Assembly: GCA_963784135.1 (NCBI GenBank)
Contig: CAWAQG010000003.1
Span: 248,001-312,000 of the forward strand
Source of the DNA: JADFXI01 sp963784135
GTDB taxonomy: Bacteria > Nitrospirota > Thermodesulfovibrionia > Thermodesulfovibrionales > Dissulfurispiraceae
Reading direction: 5' to 3'
DNA: 64,000 bases
Part shown: positions 8,639 through 17,415 of the stretch, piece by piece
Layout: every line of letters begins with the position of its first letter
How positions within the stretch are numbered: the first letter of the stretch is position 1
Position numbers and translations under genes: made by a program
The notes under the pieces: model-generated
Databases searched by the model: none
Told to the model about the DNA's origin: nothing
The model's input: the letters and a program-made list of their open reading frames with translations, nothing else

Positions 8639-8979
8639 AACAGCATTACAAAAAGCAATCCGCCCTTAGGCATCGGTAGTGGAGGTACTGGATTTCGCCA
8701 GAGTCCAATTTTTCTTTATTACCAGTGGAACAGCGGATAAGCGATTACTATGCAATACGTTGTTTCTTACTCCTAACACGCAGCATAGATAAGTATAGCC
8801 AATAAACGAGATGTTGCACCCTTATAGAGAGTCAACACATTTTTCTATTGATAAAATCTGCGCATTACTGGTTGAAATATATGAAGCTGATTACTGCGCC
8901 TGCATAATCGCAGTCTCACCATTGCGTTAGGAGTGATGGTGGAATGTCAATAAGTAGGTCTGACCCTCCGCCCTCACTC
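8639..8979. other. Intergenic stretch at the border of an accessory patch
   Basis: I see no convincing gene in these 341 bases. A spaced inverted pair lies inside: ACTCCTAACACGC (about 8771) against GCGTTAGGAGT (about 8925). It could be the scar or end of a mobile element. The region is AT-richer than pyrE and leads into the MutH-like and HARE-HTH genes. Confidence 0.4.
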
Positions 8980-9426
8980 CTATATGCCGAGAATATGAGC
9001 AACAAATTTTGTCCTTGCGTAAAATGCTCTGCTGGTGGTGCCGTGTCCGGCTCCCTTAGTCCGGGGTTGAACAAGAACGCCCATTTTGCCGGTTAACGCC
9101 TCAAAACCTTTTTGTATGATGGTGTTTCTTACATCATTGTAATCGTCTTTGACTTGCTGATAAATAGCAGGTTCGTCGAGATCAAATGTGCTGACCTTCA
9201 TAAGAACACAGGATATCTCTTCTTTTGATTCAAACATCCTGGCACAAACTACTATCTTTTTAAGTTTCGATAAAAGGTGACTTTCTTCAAATTCCTTTTG
9301 TGCTACATTGACGGCGTCAATCATGGTAATCGCCATCGTCTCTTTAACTACAATTGCACCCGTCCGCAGGCGTTTCAAGGGAACATTTTTTAGCTCCCAC
9401 GATCCAAAATTCGGGGATTGTGCTAA
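8980..9426 (-). pseudogene. MutH/Sau3AI-like endonuclease, 5'-truncated
   Basis: The frame encodes the C-terminal two thirds of a MutH/Sau3AI-type nuclease. It keeps the catalytic E-x-K (WELKNVPLK), the strand after it (IVVKETMAITMID) and the family's C-terminal TKGAGHGTTSRAFYA..F..ILG block. The open frame begins at 9426, right after a TGA. The family's N-terminal KG--G---E helix and the usual acidic residue (here PNF instead of PDF) are absent. The only plausible start (TTG 9378) falls after the E-x-K. MutH and Sau3AI cut at GATC; whether this remnant is active is doubtful. The family call rests on my memory of the motifs. Confidence 0.55.
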
Positions 9427-9623
9427 TCAAGTGGGTCAAAATATGATTCTTCGATTATTCCAGTCCCAACCAGTCGCATACAATCAGCAGGGACAGTGTT
9501 CAATGCCTTTGCCAAAACGTCCCTTAACATCTCTGCATCGCCCGGGAACTCAGACTTTCCATCCCACTCATCGCTCAACCTTGTTGCAATTGCCTCTGCC
9601 CATTCATTTGCTGAATGACTCAT
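9423..9623 (-). CDS. Small hypothetical protein upstream of the MutH-like gene
   Basis: This 66-residue acidic protein (MSHSANEWAEAIATRLSDEW..) has no family I recognise. Its stop (9423-9425) overlaps the beginning of the MutH-like open region in another frame. It could therefore be a short independent gene or the displaced front of that nuclease gene (a one-base deletion would join them). It lacks the MutH N-terminal motif, which favours independence. It starts 14 nt after the stop of the HARE-HTH gene, implying one transcript. Confidence 0.5.
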   Translation of the reverse strand: MSHSANEWAEAIATRLSDEWDGKSEFPGDAEMLRDVLAKALNTVPADCMRLVGTGIIEESYFDPLD

Positions 9624-9637
9624 ACTTATCTCAACTT

Positions 9638-10429
9638 TTATAATTTAAGTTTTGATTCTATGCTTATAAGCGCACTCATTTTCGTATGCAATTCAGCTAC
9701 ATTATCGTAGCTCCAGAATCCAACCCGTTTATTGATAGGCTTAAATGCCTCCAAAGACAATTTTGCTTGAAACTCTTTTCTTCTAACCTCGTCTGCGACT
9801 ATAAAAAAGCTGGCATGAAAATCCTGAAACTCAACGAATTTTAACAAAGAATTATTAATAGCTGTTGAATGCTCAATTTCATAAAAACTTGCAGGTAGTC
9901 TCCTATCGTTAAACCAAGTTACATCAACCGTTTGCGCAGTGCGTACTAGATGGTCGTAGCTAAACTTAAATATTTCAGAGACTGATATAATCTCAGAAAG
10001 TCGCTTGCTCAAATAAATTTTGTTTTTATCCTGATTGGGAACAAATGTCTTATACTTATTATAATTTCCCAATTCTACAAGCAATCCTTGATAGTAAGTA
10101 TGAGAGTATTCTTCCTGCTTTGCCTTTGGTTGGTCTTTTGAAGGTAAAATCTCTTGGGGAAGATTATCTTTGCAATCTTTTAGTGCCCATAAGCCTGGTC
10201 TTATCTTAAAGAAAAACCTGTCATCTTGAACAATGCGGCGGATACTTGCAAAGGGAGTTTTTGTTTTCCATTCACAACCCGCAACTTTTAGTACATTTTG
10301 ATTTAGAAAGCCAAGAGTAGCATAGCCACCATTTTCCTTCATTACTCTTATCACTGCTTCATGTTGCTTCATGCTGCTCGCCTTGCTATTCACGCCGGTT
10401 GTTTTTTTATTTTTTGTTGTTTTCAGCAT
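9638..10429 (-). CDS. HARE-HTH domain protein with predicted nuclease-like C-terminal domain
   Basis: Residues 20-90 look like a HARE-HTH winged helix: MKQHEAVIRVMKENGGYA at the start and a later ..TPFASIRRIVQDDRFFF..PGLWAL block. HARE-HTH domains are known to be fused to DNA-modifying and restriction enzymes. The C-terminal half contains VDVTWF..PASFYEIEHST followed by a hydrophobic FFIVADE strand. This resembles D...ExE/ExK-type restriction-nuclease cores, but I cannot prove the fold. It is the first gene of a three-gene minus-strand run (this gene, the 66-residue protein, the MutH-like remnant), AT-richer than its surroundings. That suggests a laterally acquired restriction module without a visible methyltransferase. 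Confidence 0.65.
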   Translation of the reverse strand: MLKTTKNKKTTGVNSKASSMKQHEAVIRVMKENGGYATLGFLNQNVLKVAGCEWKTKTPFASIRRIVQDDRFFFKIRPGLWALKDCKDNLPQEILPSKDQPKAKQEEYSHTYYQGLLVELGNYNKYKTFVPNQDKNKIYLSKRLSEIISVSEIFKFSYDHLVRTAQTVDVTWFNDRRLPASFYEIEHSTAINNSLLKFVEFQDFHASFFIVADEVRRKEFQAKLSLEAFKPINKRVGFWSYDNVAELHTKMSALISIESKLKL

Positions 10430-10491
10430 GATTAATTTTATAGGTGAAGCAGCTTTTTTTTCAATGTTTCGTTGTTATTTATTTTGTCCGC

Positions 10492-10556
10492 GTTGCCTCA
10501 CATAATAATCACGTCCAAAGGGGTATTCGTTGCCTCATCTAAAATCACGTCCAAAT
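10492..10556. repeat. Two tandem units of a 28-nt dispersed repeat
   Basis: Two related units, 10492-10519 and 10529-10556, share GTTGCCTCA and TCACGTCCAAA at the same spacing and are separated by 9 nt. A third, diverged unit lies at 30908-30936 beside IS copy 1. No gene is visible here. It is too short and too few in copies to be a CRISPR array. Confidence 0.6.
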
Positions 10557-10560
10557 AATT

Positions 10561-10635
10561 ACGTCATTCCCGCAGGTAGTAAGCGGGAATCCATTCTTTT
10601 GAAAGTGTGGATACCCGCCTTCGCGGGTATGACGA
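10561..10635. repeat. Intergenic palindrome of the TCATTCCCGC/GCGGGTATGA type
   Basis: Two small hairpins (CATTCCCGC..GCGGGAAT and ATACCCGC..GCGGGTAT) are nested within outer arms CGTCATTCCCGC and GCGGGTATGACG. This is the widespread intergenic palindrome seen in many environmental proteobacterial and Nitrospirota genomes. Related sequence recurs at about 46105-46361. Confidence 0.7.
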
Positions 10636-10652
10636 AATGTACGGCTTCCGTG

Positions 10653-10807
10653 TTAAATCTTTTTTTGAACAAGTCTGGTATTCATGTGTTTATCTGAGGC
10701 AATTTGAAGCAGGCGGTTTTGAAGCTTTTCGATCTTACGTTTGAGTTCTGCTGGATTGAGTCGCCGGTATAGGCTGCGTAGATGCTTGTGCGGAACCGCT
10801 AAGGATA
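10653..10807 (-). pseudogene. C-terminal scrap of a DDE transposase
   Basis: The minus strand reads ..VPHKHLRSLYRRLN then PAELKRKIEKLQNRL and on to a TAA at 10653-10655. A 'LYRRLNPAELKR-I--L' ending is typical of some IS481-like integrase-type transposases. Nothing of the catalytic core remains upstream, so this is a decayed fragment. It indicates past insertion at the edge of the accessory patch. Confidence 0.4.
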
Positions 10808-10890
10808 TGCCCTAATTATTTATTATTTAGGGTAAATATGCTATATTTTGCTCAAAAGTTGAAAGGTCAGGCGTTAGAAGAGGAGGTTTT

Positions 10891-11373
10891 ATGGAATTCA
10901 AGGGGATAAGAGTTGATATACCGGAGGGGTGCAACATCATATTGGGCCAGACTCATTTTATCAAAACCGCAGAGGACCTATACGAGATAATTGCGACTAC
11001 GGTGCCACAGGCGAAATTCGGTGTAGCCTTCACAGAGGCATCAGGTCCCTGCCTTATCAGGACCGAGGGCAATGACAACGGCCTCATTCAGGGCTGCGTC
11101 AAGATTCTTCAGGATATAGGTGCAGGTCACGTCTTCTGTATTCTGCTGAAGGAAGCCTATCCGGTCAATGTGCTCAACCAGATAAAGAACTGCCACGAGG
11201 TATGCAGGATATATTGCGCAACAGCCAATCCTTTAGAGGTATTGGTCGCCGTCACCCAACAGGGTGGCGGCGTCGTCGGGGTTGTGGACGGTTTTCCTCC
11301 AAAGGGGGTCGAAACCTCTGAAGACAAAAAACAGAGGAAAGAGTTCCTGAGAAATATAGGTTATAAATTATAG
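10891..11373 (+). CDS. Adenosine-specific kinase family protein
   Basis: The 160-residue protein matches the small COG1839 family described as adenosine-specific kinase. It has the GQTHFIKTAEDLYE segment near residue 19, KFGVAFTEASG in the middle and the late GGGVVGVVDGFPPKGVE loop. It is cytoplasmic with no signal. A good Shine-Dalgarno (GAGGAGG) precedes the ATG. It is flanked by long gaps and appears monocistronic. The physiological role, perhaps nucleoside salvage, is not settled for this family. Confidence 0.85.
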   Translation: MEFKGIRVDIPEGCNIILGQTHFIKTAEDLYEIIATTVPQAKFGVAFTEASGPCLIRTEGNDNGLIQGCVKILQDIGAGHVFCILLKEAYPVNVLNQIKNCHEVCRIYCATANPLEVLVAVTQQGGGVVGVVDGFPPKGVETSEDKKQRKEFLRNIGYKL

Positions 11374-11486
11374 ACATTTATTCCGTCGACAGAAAATCAT
11401 TTGCCGACGCAGAACTCGTCCTGCTATGTCGGGTGTTTCACATGAAATTAGTGCCATAACACGAATGATAATTTTCTCAGCTCCTA

Positions 11487-12134
11487 TTACTTTCCGCCGG
11501 CGAGTCCGACGCCCATTTCAAATGCTTTCTCACAATCTTTTGGAAATATCTCCTTCCGCCTCTCCGCTTTTTTCACAGGATCAAACCGGGTTGATAGTAC
11601 CTTCGAATAATCATCAAACTGACAAGTATCGAAGCTGCACATATACTCAGAAGCCCCATATATCCTCTTCAGTATCATTGCATGCCGCTCGAAGTTTTGG
11701 ATGTACCCAAATTCCTGCATCATCTTCTCCGTGAGACCCATCGTATAGATAAAACCCGATTTAATCTTCCCTGGGAAAAGCGACTGTGGAGGATCAGTAT
11801 ATGTTGAATACGGAAACAATAAACGTTCCATGAATGATTTCATCTCCCCGGATACAGTACCAAAGTAGATAGGGGAACCCAGGATGACTGCATCCGCTTT
11901 TTCAATCTTGCTGAATATTAGTGTCAGGTCATCCTCGACAGCACACCTGCCATAGCTTTTACCACCTATAGTTTTACATGCAAAGCAGCTTATGCACCCC
12001 TTGAAGTTCAGATCATACAGATGAATGAGTTCTGTCTTGGCTCCCTTCGAGGCAGCCCCTTCAAGAGCCTTCTCAAGCAGTGTCGCTGTGTTCCACTTTT
12101 TTCTGGGACTTCCATTGAATGCCATAACTTTCAT
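11487..12134 (-). CDS. Flavodoxin-like NADPH-dependent FMN reductase / iron-sulfur flavoprotein
   Basis: From ATG 12134 the protein begins MKVMAFNGSPRKKWNTATLL, the FMN phosphate-binding loop of the flavodoxin-like reductase family. A cysteine cluster follows (CISCFACK about residue 48, then C near 60), as in iron-sulfur flavoproteins. ILGSPIYFGTVSGEMKSF is the second conserved FMN segment. It probably moves electrons between ferredoxin and an unknown acceptor. I chose ATG 12134 because GGGAG lies 8 nt upstream; an upstream start at 12197 would add 21 basic residues. The 4Fe-4S protein gene just upstream is a likely partner. Confidence 0.87.
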   Translation of the reverse strand: MKVMAFNGSPRKKWNTATLLEKALEGAASKGAKTELIHLYDLNFKGCISCFACKTIGGKSYGRCAVEDDLTLIFSKIEKADAVILGSPIYFGTVSGEMKSFMERLLFPYSTYTDPPQSLFPGKIKSGFIYTMGLTEKMMQEFGYIQNFERHAMILKRIYGASEYMCSFDTCQFDDYSKVLSTRFDPVKKAERRKEIFPKDCEKAFEMGVGLAGGK

Positions 12135-12222
12135 TGTCATATCTCCCTTTTTTATATCAGAGGTTATTTTCCTGCTCCGCCTCAATGTCTCTTCCAAAAT
12201 AAACTCCCGCCTGTTTCGGACT

Positions 12223-13056
12223 TCATCTGAGAGGAGGAAGATAAGGATACCTCAACTCCAGCTCAAGCGCTCCTTCAGCGCATGCCTTCCGGCACAGACC
12301 GCAGCCGAAGCACTTGTCAGAGTCTATGGCTGAAACATCCTTGCCGCAATTTATTTTCAAACTGATGGCATCGAACTGACAGCGTTCAGTGCAAAGGCCG
12401 CAACCGCTGCAACGGTCTTCGTCCACCCGGGCAACATATTCAGCCCGGGCCATAGTCTCTACCCCAATGCCGGTAAGGGTACGCATCGCAAGACATTCGT
12501 TGAGGGAGCAGTTGCAGACCGAGCCGATAAAAGGCGTCATAAGTGTCCATATGGTATGTATCGAGCCATAAACTTCCAACTCCTCCATCTGCAGGAGCGC
12601 CTCCTCCCGCGAAACAGCTTCCAGTCCTGCGTCCGGAGCAGTTCCGAAATAGCTCATGTCACAATCCTTATACCAGGGCTCGGGGCCAAAACTGATGCCA
12701 TAACAACAGCGCATCTCTTTCCTGTCAGTCGTCCAGCGGCAGGCACATGGCATGCGGACAAGAGTAGCGGACTTCATCACCAGGTCGCGAACCTCCTCAA
12801 TGGGGAGCACCTGACCGAAATGCTCTGTCTTGGCCTTTAACACCATGGCCTTCTTTACCTTTTCAGGTAGATGGCCTTTCCCCCGGACAATTGTTTCAAG
12901 CCGACCGAGTGTCTCGAATCCATGCTGAATAGTTTCTTCGAAAAAGCTCCCGATATAGCGCCGCCTGTTCAGATCGGACAGCAAATCCTGCGAATAGTTC
13001 AAGGCATTCTTATACCAGATAATGCCGTCTCCGTGTTTCGTACAAAACTCGCACAT
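12223..13056 (-). CDS. 4Fe-4S binding protein with dicluster ferredoxin C-terminus
   Basis: The last 65 residues of this 277-residue protein carry two classical 4Fe-4S motifs (CSGCGLCTERC and CFGCGLCRKAC). The first 200 residues contain further Cys groups (MCEFC at the start, MPCACRW, MRCCYG, VCNCSLNEC) that may bind another cluster or metal. No signal peptide or membrane segment is visible, so it is cytoplasmic. It lies upstream of the flavodoxin-like reductase on the same strand, suggesting a two-protein redox module. The substrate is unknown. Confidence 0.87.
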   Translation of the reverse strand: MCEFCTKHGDGIIWYKNALNYSQDLLSDLNRRRYIGSFFEETIQHGFETLGRLETIVRGKGHLPEKVKKAMVLKAKTEHFGQVLPIEEVRDLVMKSATLVRMPCACRWTTDRKEMRCCYGISFGPEPWYKDCDMSYFGTAPDAGLEAVSREEALLQMEELEVYGSIHTIWTLMTPFIGSVCNCSLNECLAMRTLTGIGVETMARAEYVARVDEDRCSGCGLCTERCQFDAISLKINCGKDVSAIDSDKCFGCGLCRKACAEGALELELRYPYLPPLR

Positions 13057-13267
13057 ATTTTATTATACGAGACTACCATGAAAACTTCTGCTCCAAATTG
13101 ACCTTGGAGATGTTAATTTCCGAAAAAATGTGTCACATGTGGCTTGCTATGTACCGGTTACTTCTCACCCTCGGTTTTTTCAAAAGGTTTTTTATTCCGA
13201 CCGTGCTCTTGCTTCAGTTAACGGTTTTTCCATTGCCCATATCTTTAGCAAAAAGGTAGTATATACA

Positions 13268-13295
13268 TTGCATTTGCAACTTTGAGTTGTATCAT
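13268..13295 (+). promoter_or_regulatory. Possible sigma-70-type promoter for the helicase/ABC-F operon
   Basis: TTGCAT (13268-13273) and TATCAT (13290-13295) are 16 nt apart, about 80 nt before the helicase ATG. The rest of the 317-base gap 13057-13373 shows no gene. Motif strength is modest. Confidence 0.3.
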
Positions 13296-13373
13296 AATGA
13301 AATCCTAAATATACCCTGAAAAAAACTGTCTTTTCAGCGCAGGGTCAATACGCCTAAATAAGGTTTAATATTC

Positions 13374-15431
13374 ATGGATATCACGCAGGAACTGGACCAC
13401 CTTAACCCGCGCCAGAGAGAGGCGGTGCTTCATACGGAGGGGCCGCTCCTGGTCCTTGCCGGTGCAGGATCAGGAAAAACGAGGGTGCTCACTATCAGGA
13501 CCGCCTATCTAATCCACAAAGGCGTCCAGGCTAACCAAGTGCTGGCAGTCACCTTTACGAATAAAGCCTCCCGTGAAATGAAGGAGCGGGTCTCGTCCAT
13601 TCTCAAGGGGGTAACTGGTCAAACTGCTGTTACCGGCAGCAAAGGTCCGGTGGTCTCGACGTTTCATTCCCTCTGCCTTGCCATCCTGCGCCGGGAGATC
13701 GAGCGCCTTGGATACCGTAAGGACTTCACCATCTACGATACGTCGGACCAACTCTCTCTTTTGAGAGGCATACTGACAGAGGTCAAGTTTGCCGACAAGA
13801 GCTTCAAGGTGGAGGCTGTCATGGAACGCATCAGCAAATCCAAGAACGACGTGCCGCTAACGGTACATAACCATGCATCAAAAAGTGCAAAAAAAGATGA
13901 TATAGACAACATCTCGGAGTACCTCTATCCAAAATACCTTGAGGCGCTGAAATCCTTCAATGCCCTGGATTTCGATGATCTTATCCTGTTCACCCTCAGG
14001 CTCTTCAGGGAACATCCTGATGTGCTGAAGAAATATCAGGACAGGTCCAGGTATATCATGGTAGACGAATACCAGGACACCAATCGTATGCAGTATGATT
14101 TGATCGGCCTTCTCGCCGGCGAGCGGAAAAACCTCTGCGTAGTGGGTGACGACGACCAGTCCATCTATGCCTGGCGGGGCGCCAGCCTGAGCAATATCCT
14201 TGATTTCGAGCATGACTTTCCCGGTGCGACTGTGGTGCGACTGGAGCAAAACTATCGGTCCTTTGGGAACATCCTTAAGGCTGCCAACGGCGTCATCAGG
14301 AACAACGAGAGGAGAATGGAAAAGTCCCTGTGGACAACCCAGGTAAACGGACCGGAGGTGATGCTGTACAAGGCATCAGGTGGTGACGAAGAGGCGGAAT
14401 GGGTGGCAAGCCGTATCCAGCAGGTAAAGTATGAAAAGAAACTCTCTTTCGAGGATTTCGCTGTGATTTACAGGGCCAATGTCTTTTCGAGGCAGTTTGA
14501 GCAGGCTATGCGGGGGCTGCACATACCCTATTCGGTTGTGGGAGGCATGAGCTATTTCGAGTACAGGGAGGTAAAGGATATTGTCGCCTACCTGAGAATT
14601 ATCGCCAATCCTCGCGATGAGCTGGGCCTTCTCCGGATAGCAAATACGCCCAAACGCGGTTTGGGGCCGACCACCCTCGGCAGTCTCTCGGACTTTGCCC
14701 GGCAGCAAGACATCACGCTGCTTGAGGCTTTTGTCAGGGCCAATGAAATAGACGGCCTCACCGGGAAGCCTGCCGAAGCTGCTCAGGGCCTTGCAGCAAT
14801 GGTAGAGAAGTACAAGATTTTATTTGCCGTGAATAAGGAGATGGCTGCAGTGCTGAGAGAGCTTGTCTCGGAGATAAACTATCGCGATCATATCCAGGGA
14901 CTCTACAAAACTCCCAATGCAGTATCACAGCGCCTTCAGAATGTCGAAGGTTTCATCGAGACCCTTGCACATTTCGAAAAAAAAGACGACTCCCCGACAC
15001 TCCAGGCGTTCCTCGAGACGCTGGCACTTACAGACCTTCTTAAGGACAAGGAGGAGCGGAACGGAAACGGAGTTACTCTGATTTCCTTCCACTCGGCAAA
15101 GGGACTGGAGTTCCCGGTGGTATTTATTGTTGGCGTAGAAGACGATATCCTTCCACACAAAAAGTCCATCTATGAGGCTTCCGGTCTGGAGGAAGAGCGG
15201 CGGCTCTTCTACGTAGGCATAACACGGGCCATGAAGGAACTCTACGTCTGCTATGCGGGCCATAGAATACGCTATGGCAAAAGTACACCCTGCAATGCCT
15301 CGCGCTTCATCGACGAACTACCGGAAGATGCGATTATGAGAATCGACGAAGAGGATGAAAGCGATTGCATAGATGAACAAGCGGCGGCGAAGGCGTTCTT
15401 CTCAAACATTAAGAACATGCTGGGAGAATGA
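13374..15431 (+). CDS. UvrD/PcrA-type ATP-dependent DNA helicase
   Basis: This 685-residue superfamily 1A helicase translocates 3'-5' on single-stranded DNA in repair and replication restart. Motifs in order: Q motif (LNPRQREAV), Walker A AGAGSGKT (29-36), Ia FTNKASREMKERV, II VDEYQDTN, III GDDDQSIYAWRGA, IV QNYRS, V ISFHSAKGLEFPVVF and VI EERRLFYVGITRA. Length and motifs fit UvrD/PcrA/Rep; which of the three cannot be decided. The ABC-F gene starts 28 nt after it, probably in the same operon. Confidence 0.94.
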   Translation: MDITQELDHLNPRQREAVLHTEGPLLVLAGAGSGKTRVLTIRTAYLIHKGVQANQVLAVTFTNKASREMKERVSSILKGVTGQTAVTGSKGPVVSTFHSLCLAILRREIERLGYRKDFTIYDTSDQLSLLRGILTEVKFADKSFKVEAVMERISKSKNDVPLTVHNHASKSAKKDDIDNISEYLYPKYLEALKSFNALDFDDLILFTLRLFREHPDVLKKYQDRSRYIMVDEYQDTNRMQYDLIGLLAGERKNLCVVGDDDQSIYAWRGASLSNILDFEHDFPGATVVRLEQNYRSFGNILKAANGVIRNNERRMEKSLWTTQVNGPEVMLYKASGGDEEAEWVASRIQQVKYEKKLSFEDFAVIYRANVFSRQFEQAMRGLHIPYSVVGGMSYFEYREVKDIVAYLRIIANPRDELGLLRIANTPKRGLGPTTLGSLSDFARQQDITLLEAFVRANEIDGLTGKPAEAAQGLAAMVEKYKILFAVNKEMAAVLRELVSEINYRDHIQGLYKTPNAVSQRLQNVEGFIETLAHFEKKDDSPTLQAFLETLALTDLLKDKEERNGNGVTLISFHSAKGLEFPVVFIVGVEDDILPHKKSIYEASGLEEERRLFYVGITRAMKELYVCYAGHRIRYGKSTPCNASRFIDELPEDAIMRIDEEDESDCIDEQAAAKAFFSNIKNMLGE

Positions 15432-15459
15432 AAGTGTACGCTTCTATTCGAGGTGAAAT

Positions 15460-17358
15460 TTGGCGTTGGTGAGTTTGCAAGAGGTGAGGCTCGCTTTCGG
15501 CGCCCCTGAACTGCTCGACGGGGTGACCTTGCAGCTCAATCGCGGCGAACGAGTCTGCCTGGTCGGTAGAAACGGGGCAGGCAAGTCCACTCTTTTGAAG
15601 GTTATAAGCGGGGCGATTTCCCCTGATGCAGGTGAGGTCATAGGGCAGCGTGATGCAAGGATCGGCCTTCTGGAGCAGGAAGTCCCACTGGATCTCTCAG
15701 GAACTGTCTTAGAGGTCGTCTCAGGCGAACTCGGCATGCGCGATCTGCTCTCTGAATATCACGCTTTCAGCAAGCGCCTCGGACACGGGGATGACGCGGG
15801 AAATATCGCGGAGTTGGAGCGTATCCATCACGCCATTGAGTCCTCAGGCGGCTGGCAGACGGAGCACAAAATCGAGAACGTCCTTTCCCGGTTGAGATTG
15901 GATCCGGATGCTTCTTTTGCCGATCTCTCGGGCGGATACAAAAGAAGAGTACTGCTGGCAAGGACGCTCGTGAGCGGGCCTGACCTGCTGCTCCTCGATG
16001 AGCCGACGAACCATCTGGATATCGAATCTATTGAATGGCTTGAGGAATTTCTCCTCGATTTCCGCGGTGCCATACTCTTTATAACCCACGACCGGCGCTT
16101 TCTCCAGACTCTTGCGACGCGCATAATCGAGCTCGACCGGGGTCGGGTCACTGACTGGCCGGGTGATTACGCAACCTACCTGGCGAGAAGACAGACCGAG
16201 CTCGATGCCGAGGCTTCGCACAACGCGCTTTTTGACAAGAAACTTAGTAAGGAGGAGGCGTGGATACGACAGGGAATCAAGGCCCGACGCACACGCAATG
16301 AGGGCCGGGTGCGGGCATTGAAGGAGTTGAGGTGCGAGCGCCGCGCAAGACGCGAACAGACAGGCAGCGCTTCGATTAGACTGAACGAGGCTGAAAGGTC
16401 AGGCAAGCTGGTTCTTGAGGCAAAGGGGATAGGACATAGCTACGAGGGACATCCCCTGATACGCAATTTCTCCACCATCGTCATGCGCGGGGACAAGATC
16501 GGCATTATCGGTCCAAACGGCGCGGGAAAGACCACATTGCTGAATATTCTCCTTGGCATGATGCAGCCTTCAGACGGCTCAGTGCGAATGGGGACTCGCC
16601 TTGAGGTCACCTACTTCGATCAGCATCGGGCACAGCTGGACGATGACAAATCTGTCGTTGAAAACGTGAGTGATGGATGTGACATTGTTACGGTCCAGGG
16701 AGGTACAAGACACATAATCGGCTATCTCAATGATTTCCTCTTTCCCCCGGAGCGGTCCCGCTTGCCCATAAGGGTATTATCGGGCGGCGAGCGAAACCGG
16801 GCCCTCCTGGCGAAGCTCTTCACGAAACCCTCAAACGTGCTGGTGATGGACGAACCTACCAATGACCTCGATACCGATACACTGGAACTCCTTGAGGAGA
16901 TGCTGATAGCGTACAAAGGCACTGTTTTTCTTGTAAGCCATGACCGTGAGTTCCTGAACAACGTTGCGACGAGCACCATAGTATTTGAAGGCGATGGAAG
17001 ACTCGCGGAATATGTTGGAGGATACGACGACTGGCTATGGCAGAGAGGCCCGGCAATACCAAAGGCCGGGAAAACTAAAAAAGCGGCAAAACCTGAAAGA
17101 ATACGGCAAAAGCAGGTGGTGCGTCCTCGCATCCTGACATTCAGAGAAAAAAAAGAGCTCGATGCTCTGCCCGCGCTGATTGAATCCCTGGAATCGGAGC
17201 GCACCAGGCTCTATGAGGTACTATCTGACCCTGACTTCTATCGACAGGACCGAAGCAGGATACCGGCGGCAAAGACGAGAATCCAGGAACTCGAAAACGA
17301 AATCACTACTGGGTATCAAAGATGGGAGCTTTTGGAGTCGCTCCCTAAAGGAACATAG
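15460..17358 (+). CDS. ABC-F family ATPase (Uup-like)
   Basis: Two ABC cassettes lie in one 632-residue chain with no membrane segments. Cassette 1 has GRNGAGKST, LSGGYKRRV and LLLDEPTNHLD. Cassette 2 has GPNGAGKTT, LSGGERNR and LVMDEPTNDLD. A basic linker and a C-terminal coiled coil (KKELDALPALIESLESER) follow the Uup arrangement; Uup binds DNA or ribosomes. ABC-F proteins act on translating ribosomes rather than in transport. The start is TTG 15460; no ATG lies nearby in frame. Confidence 0.92.
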   Translation: MALVSLQEVRLAFGAPELLDGVTLQLNRGERVCLVGRNGAGKSTLLKVISGAISPDAGEVIGQRDARIGLLEQEVPLDLSGTVLEVVSGELGMRDLLSEYHAFSKRLGHGDDAGNIAELERIHHAIESSGGWQTEHKIENVLSRLRLDPDASFADLSGGYKRRVLLARTLVSGPDLLLLDEPTNHLDIESIEWLEEFLLDFRGAILFITHDRRFLQTLATRIIELDRGRVTDWPGDYATYLARRQTELDAEASHNALFDKKLSKEEAWIRQGIKARRTRNEGRVRALKELRCERRARREQTGSASIRLNEAERSGKLVLEAKGIGHSYEGHPLIRNFSTIVMRGDKIGIIGPNGAGKTTLLNILLGMMQPSDGSVRMGTRLEVTYFDQHRAQLDDDKSVVENVSDGCDIVTVQGGTRHIIGYLNDFLFPPERSRLPIRVLSGGERNRALLAKLFTKPSNVLVMDEPTNDLDTDTLELLEEMLIAYKGTVFLVSHDREFLNNVATSTIVFEGDGRLAEYVGGYDDWLWQRGPAIPKAGKTKKAAKPERIRQKQVVRPRILTFREKKELDALPALIESLESERTRLYEVLSDPDFYRQDRSRIPAAKTRIQELENEITTGYQRWELLESLPKGT

Positions 17359-17415
17359 AAAGAGCTGAAAGAGACCCATATTTCGATTTAATTCTGTCCC
17401 TCTCATTATTATCAA

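Noticed and set aside
10492..10556. Two spaced direct repeats that might be a CRISPR remnant
   Set aside because: Only two diverged units with a 9-nt gap, no cas gene, and a third unit 20 kb away; they behave as a dispersed repeat.
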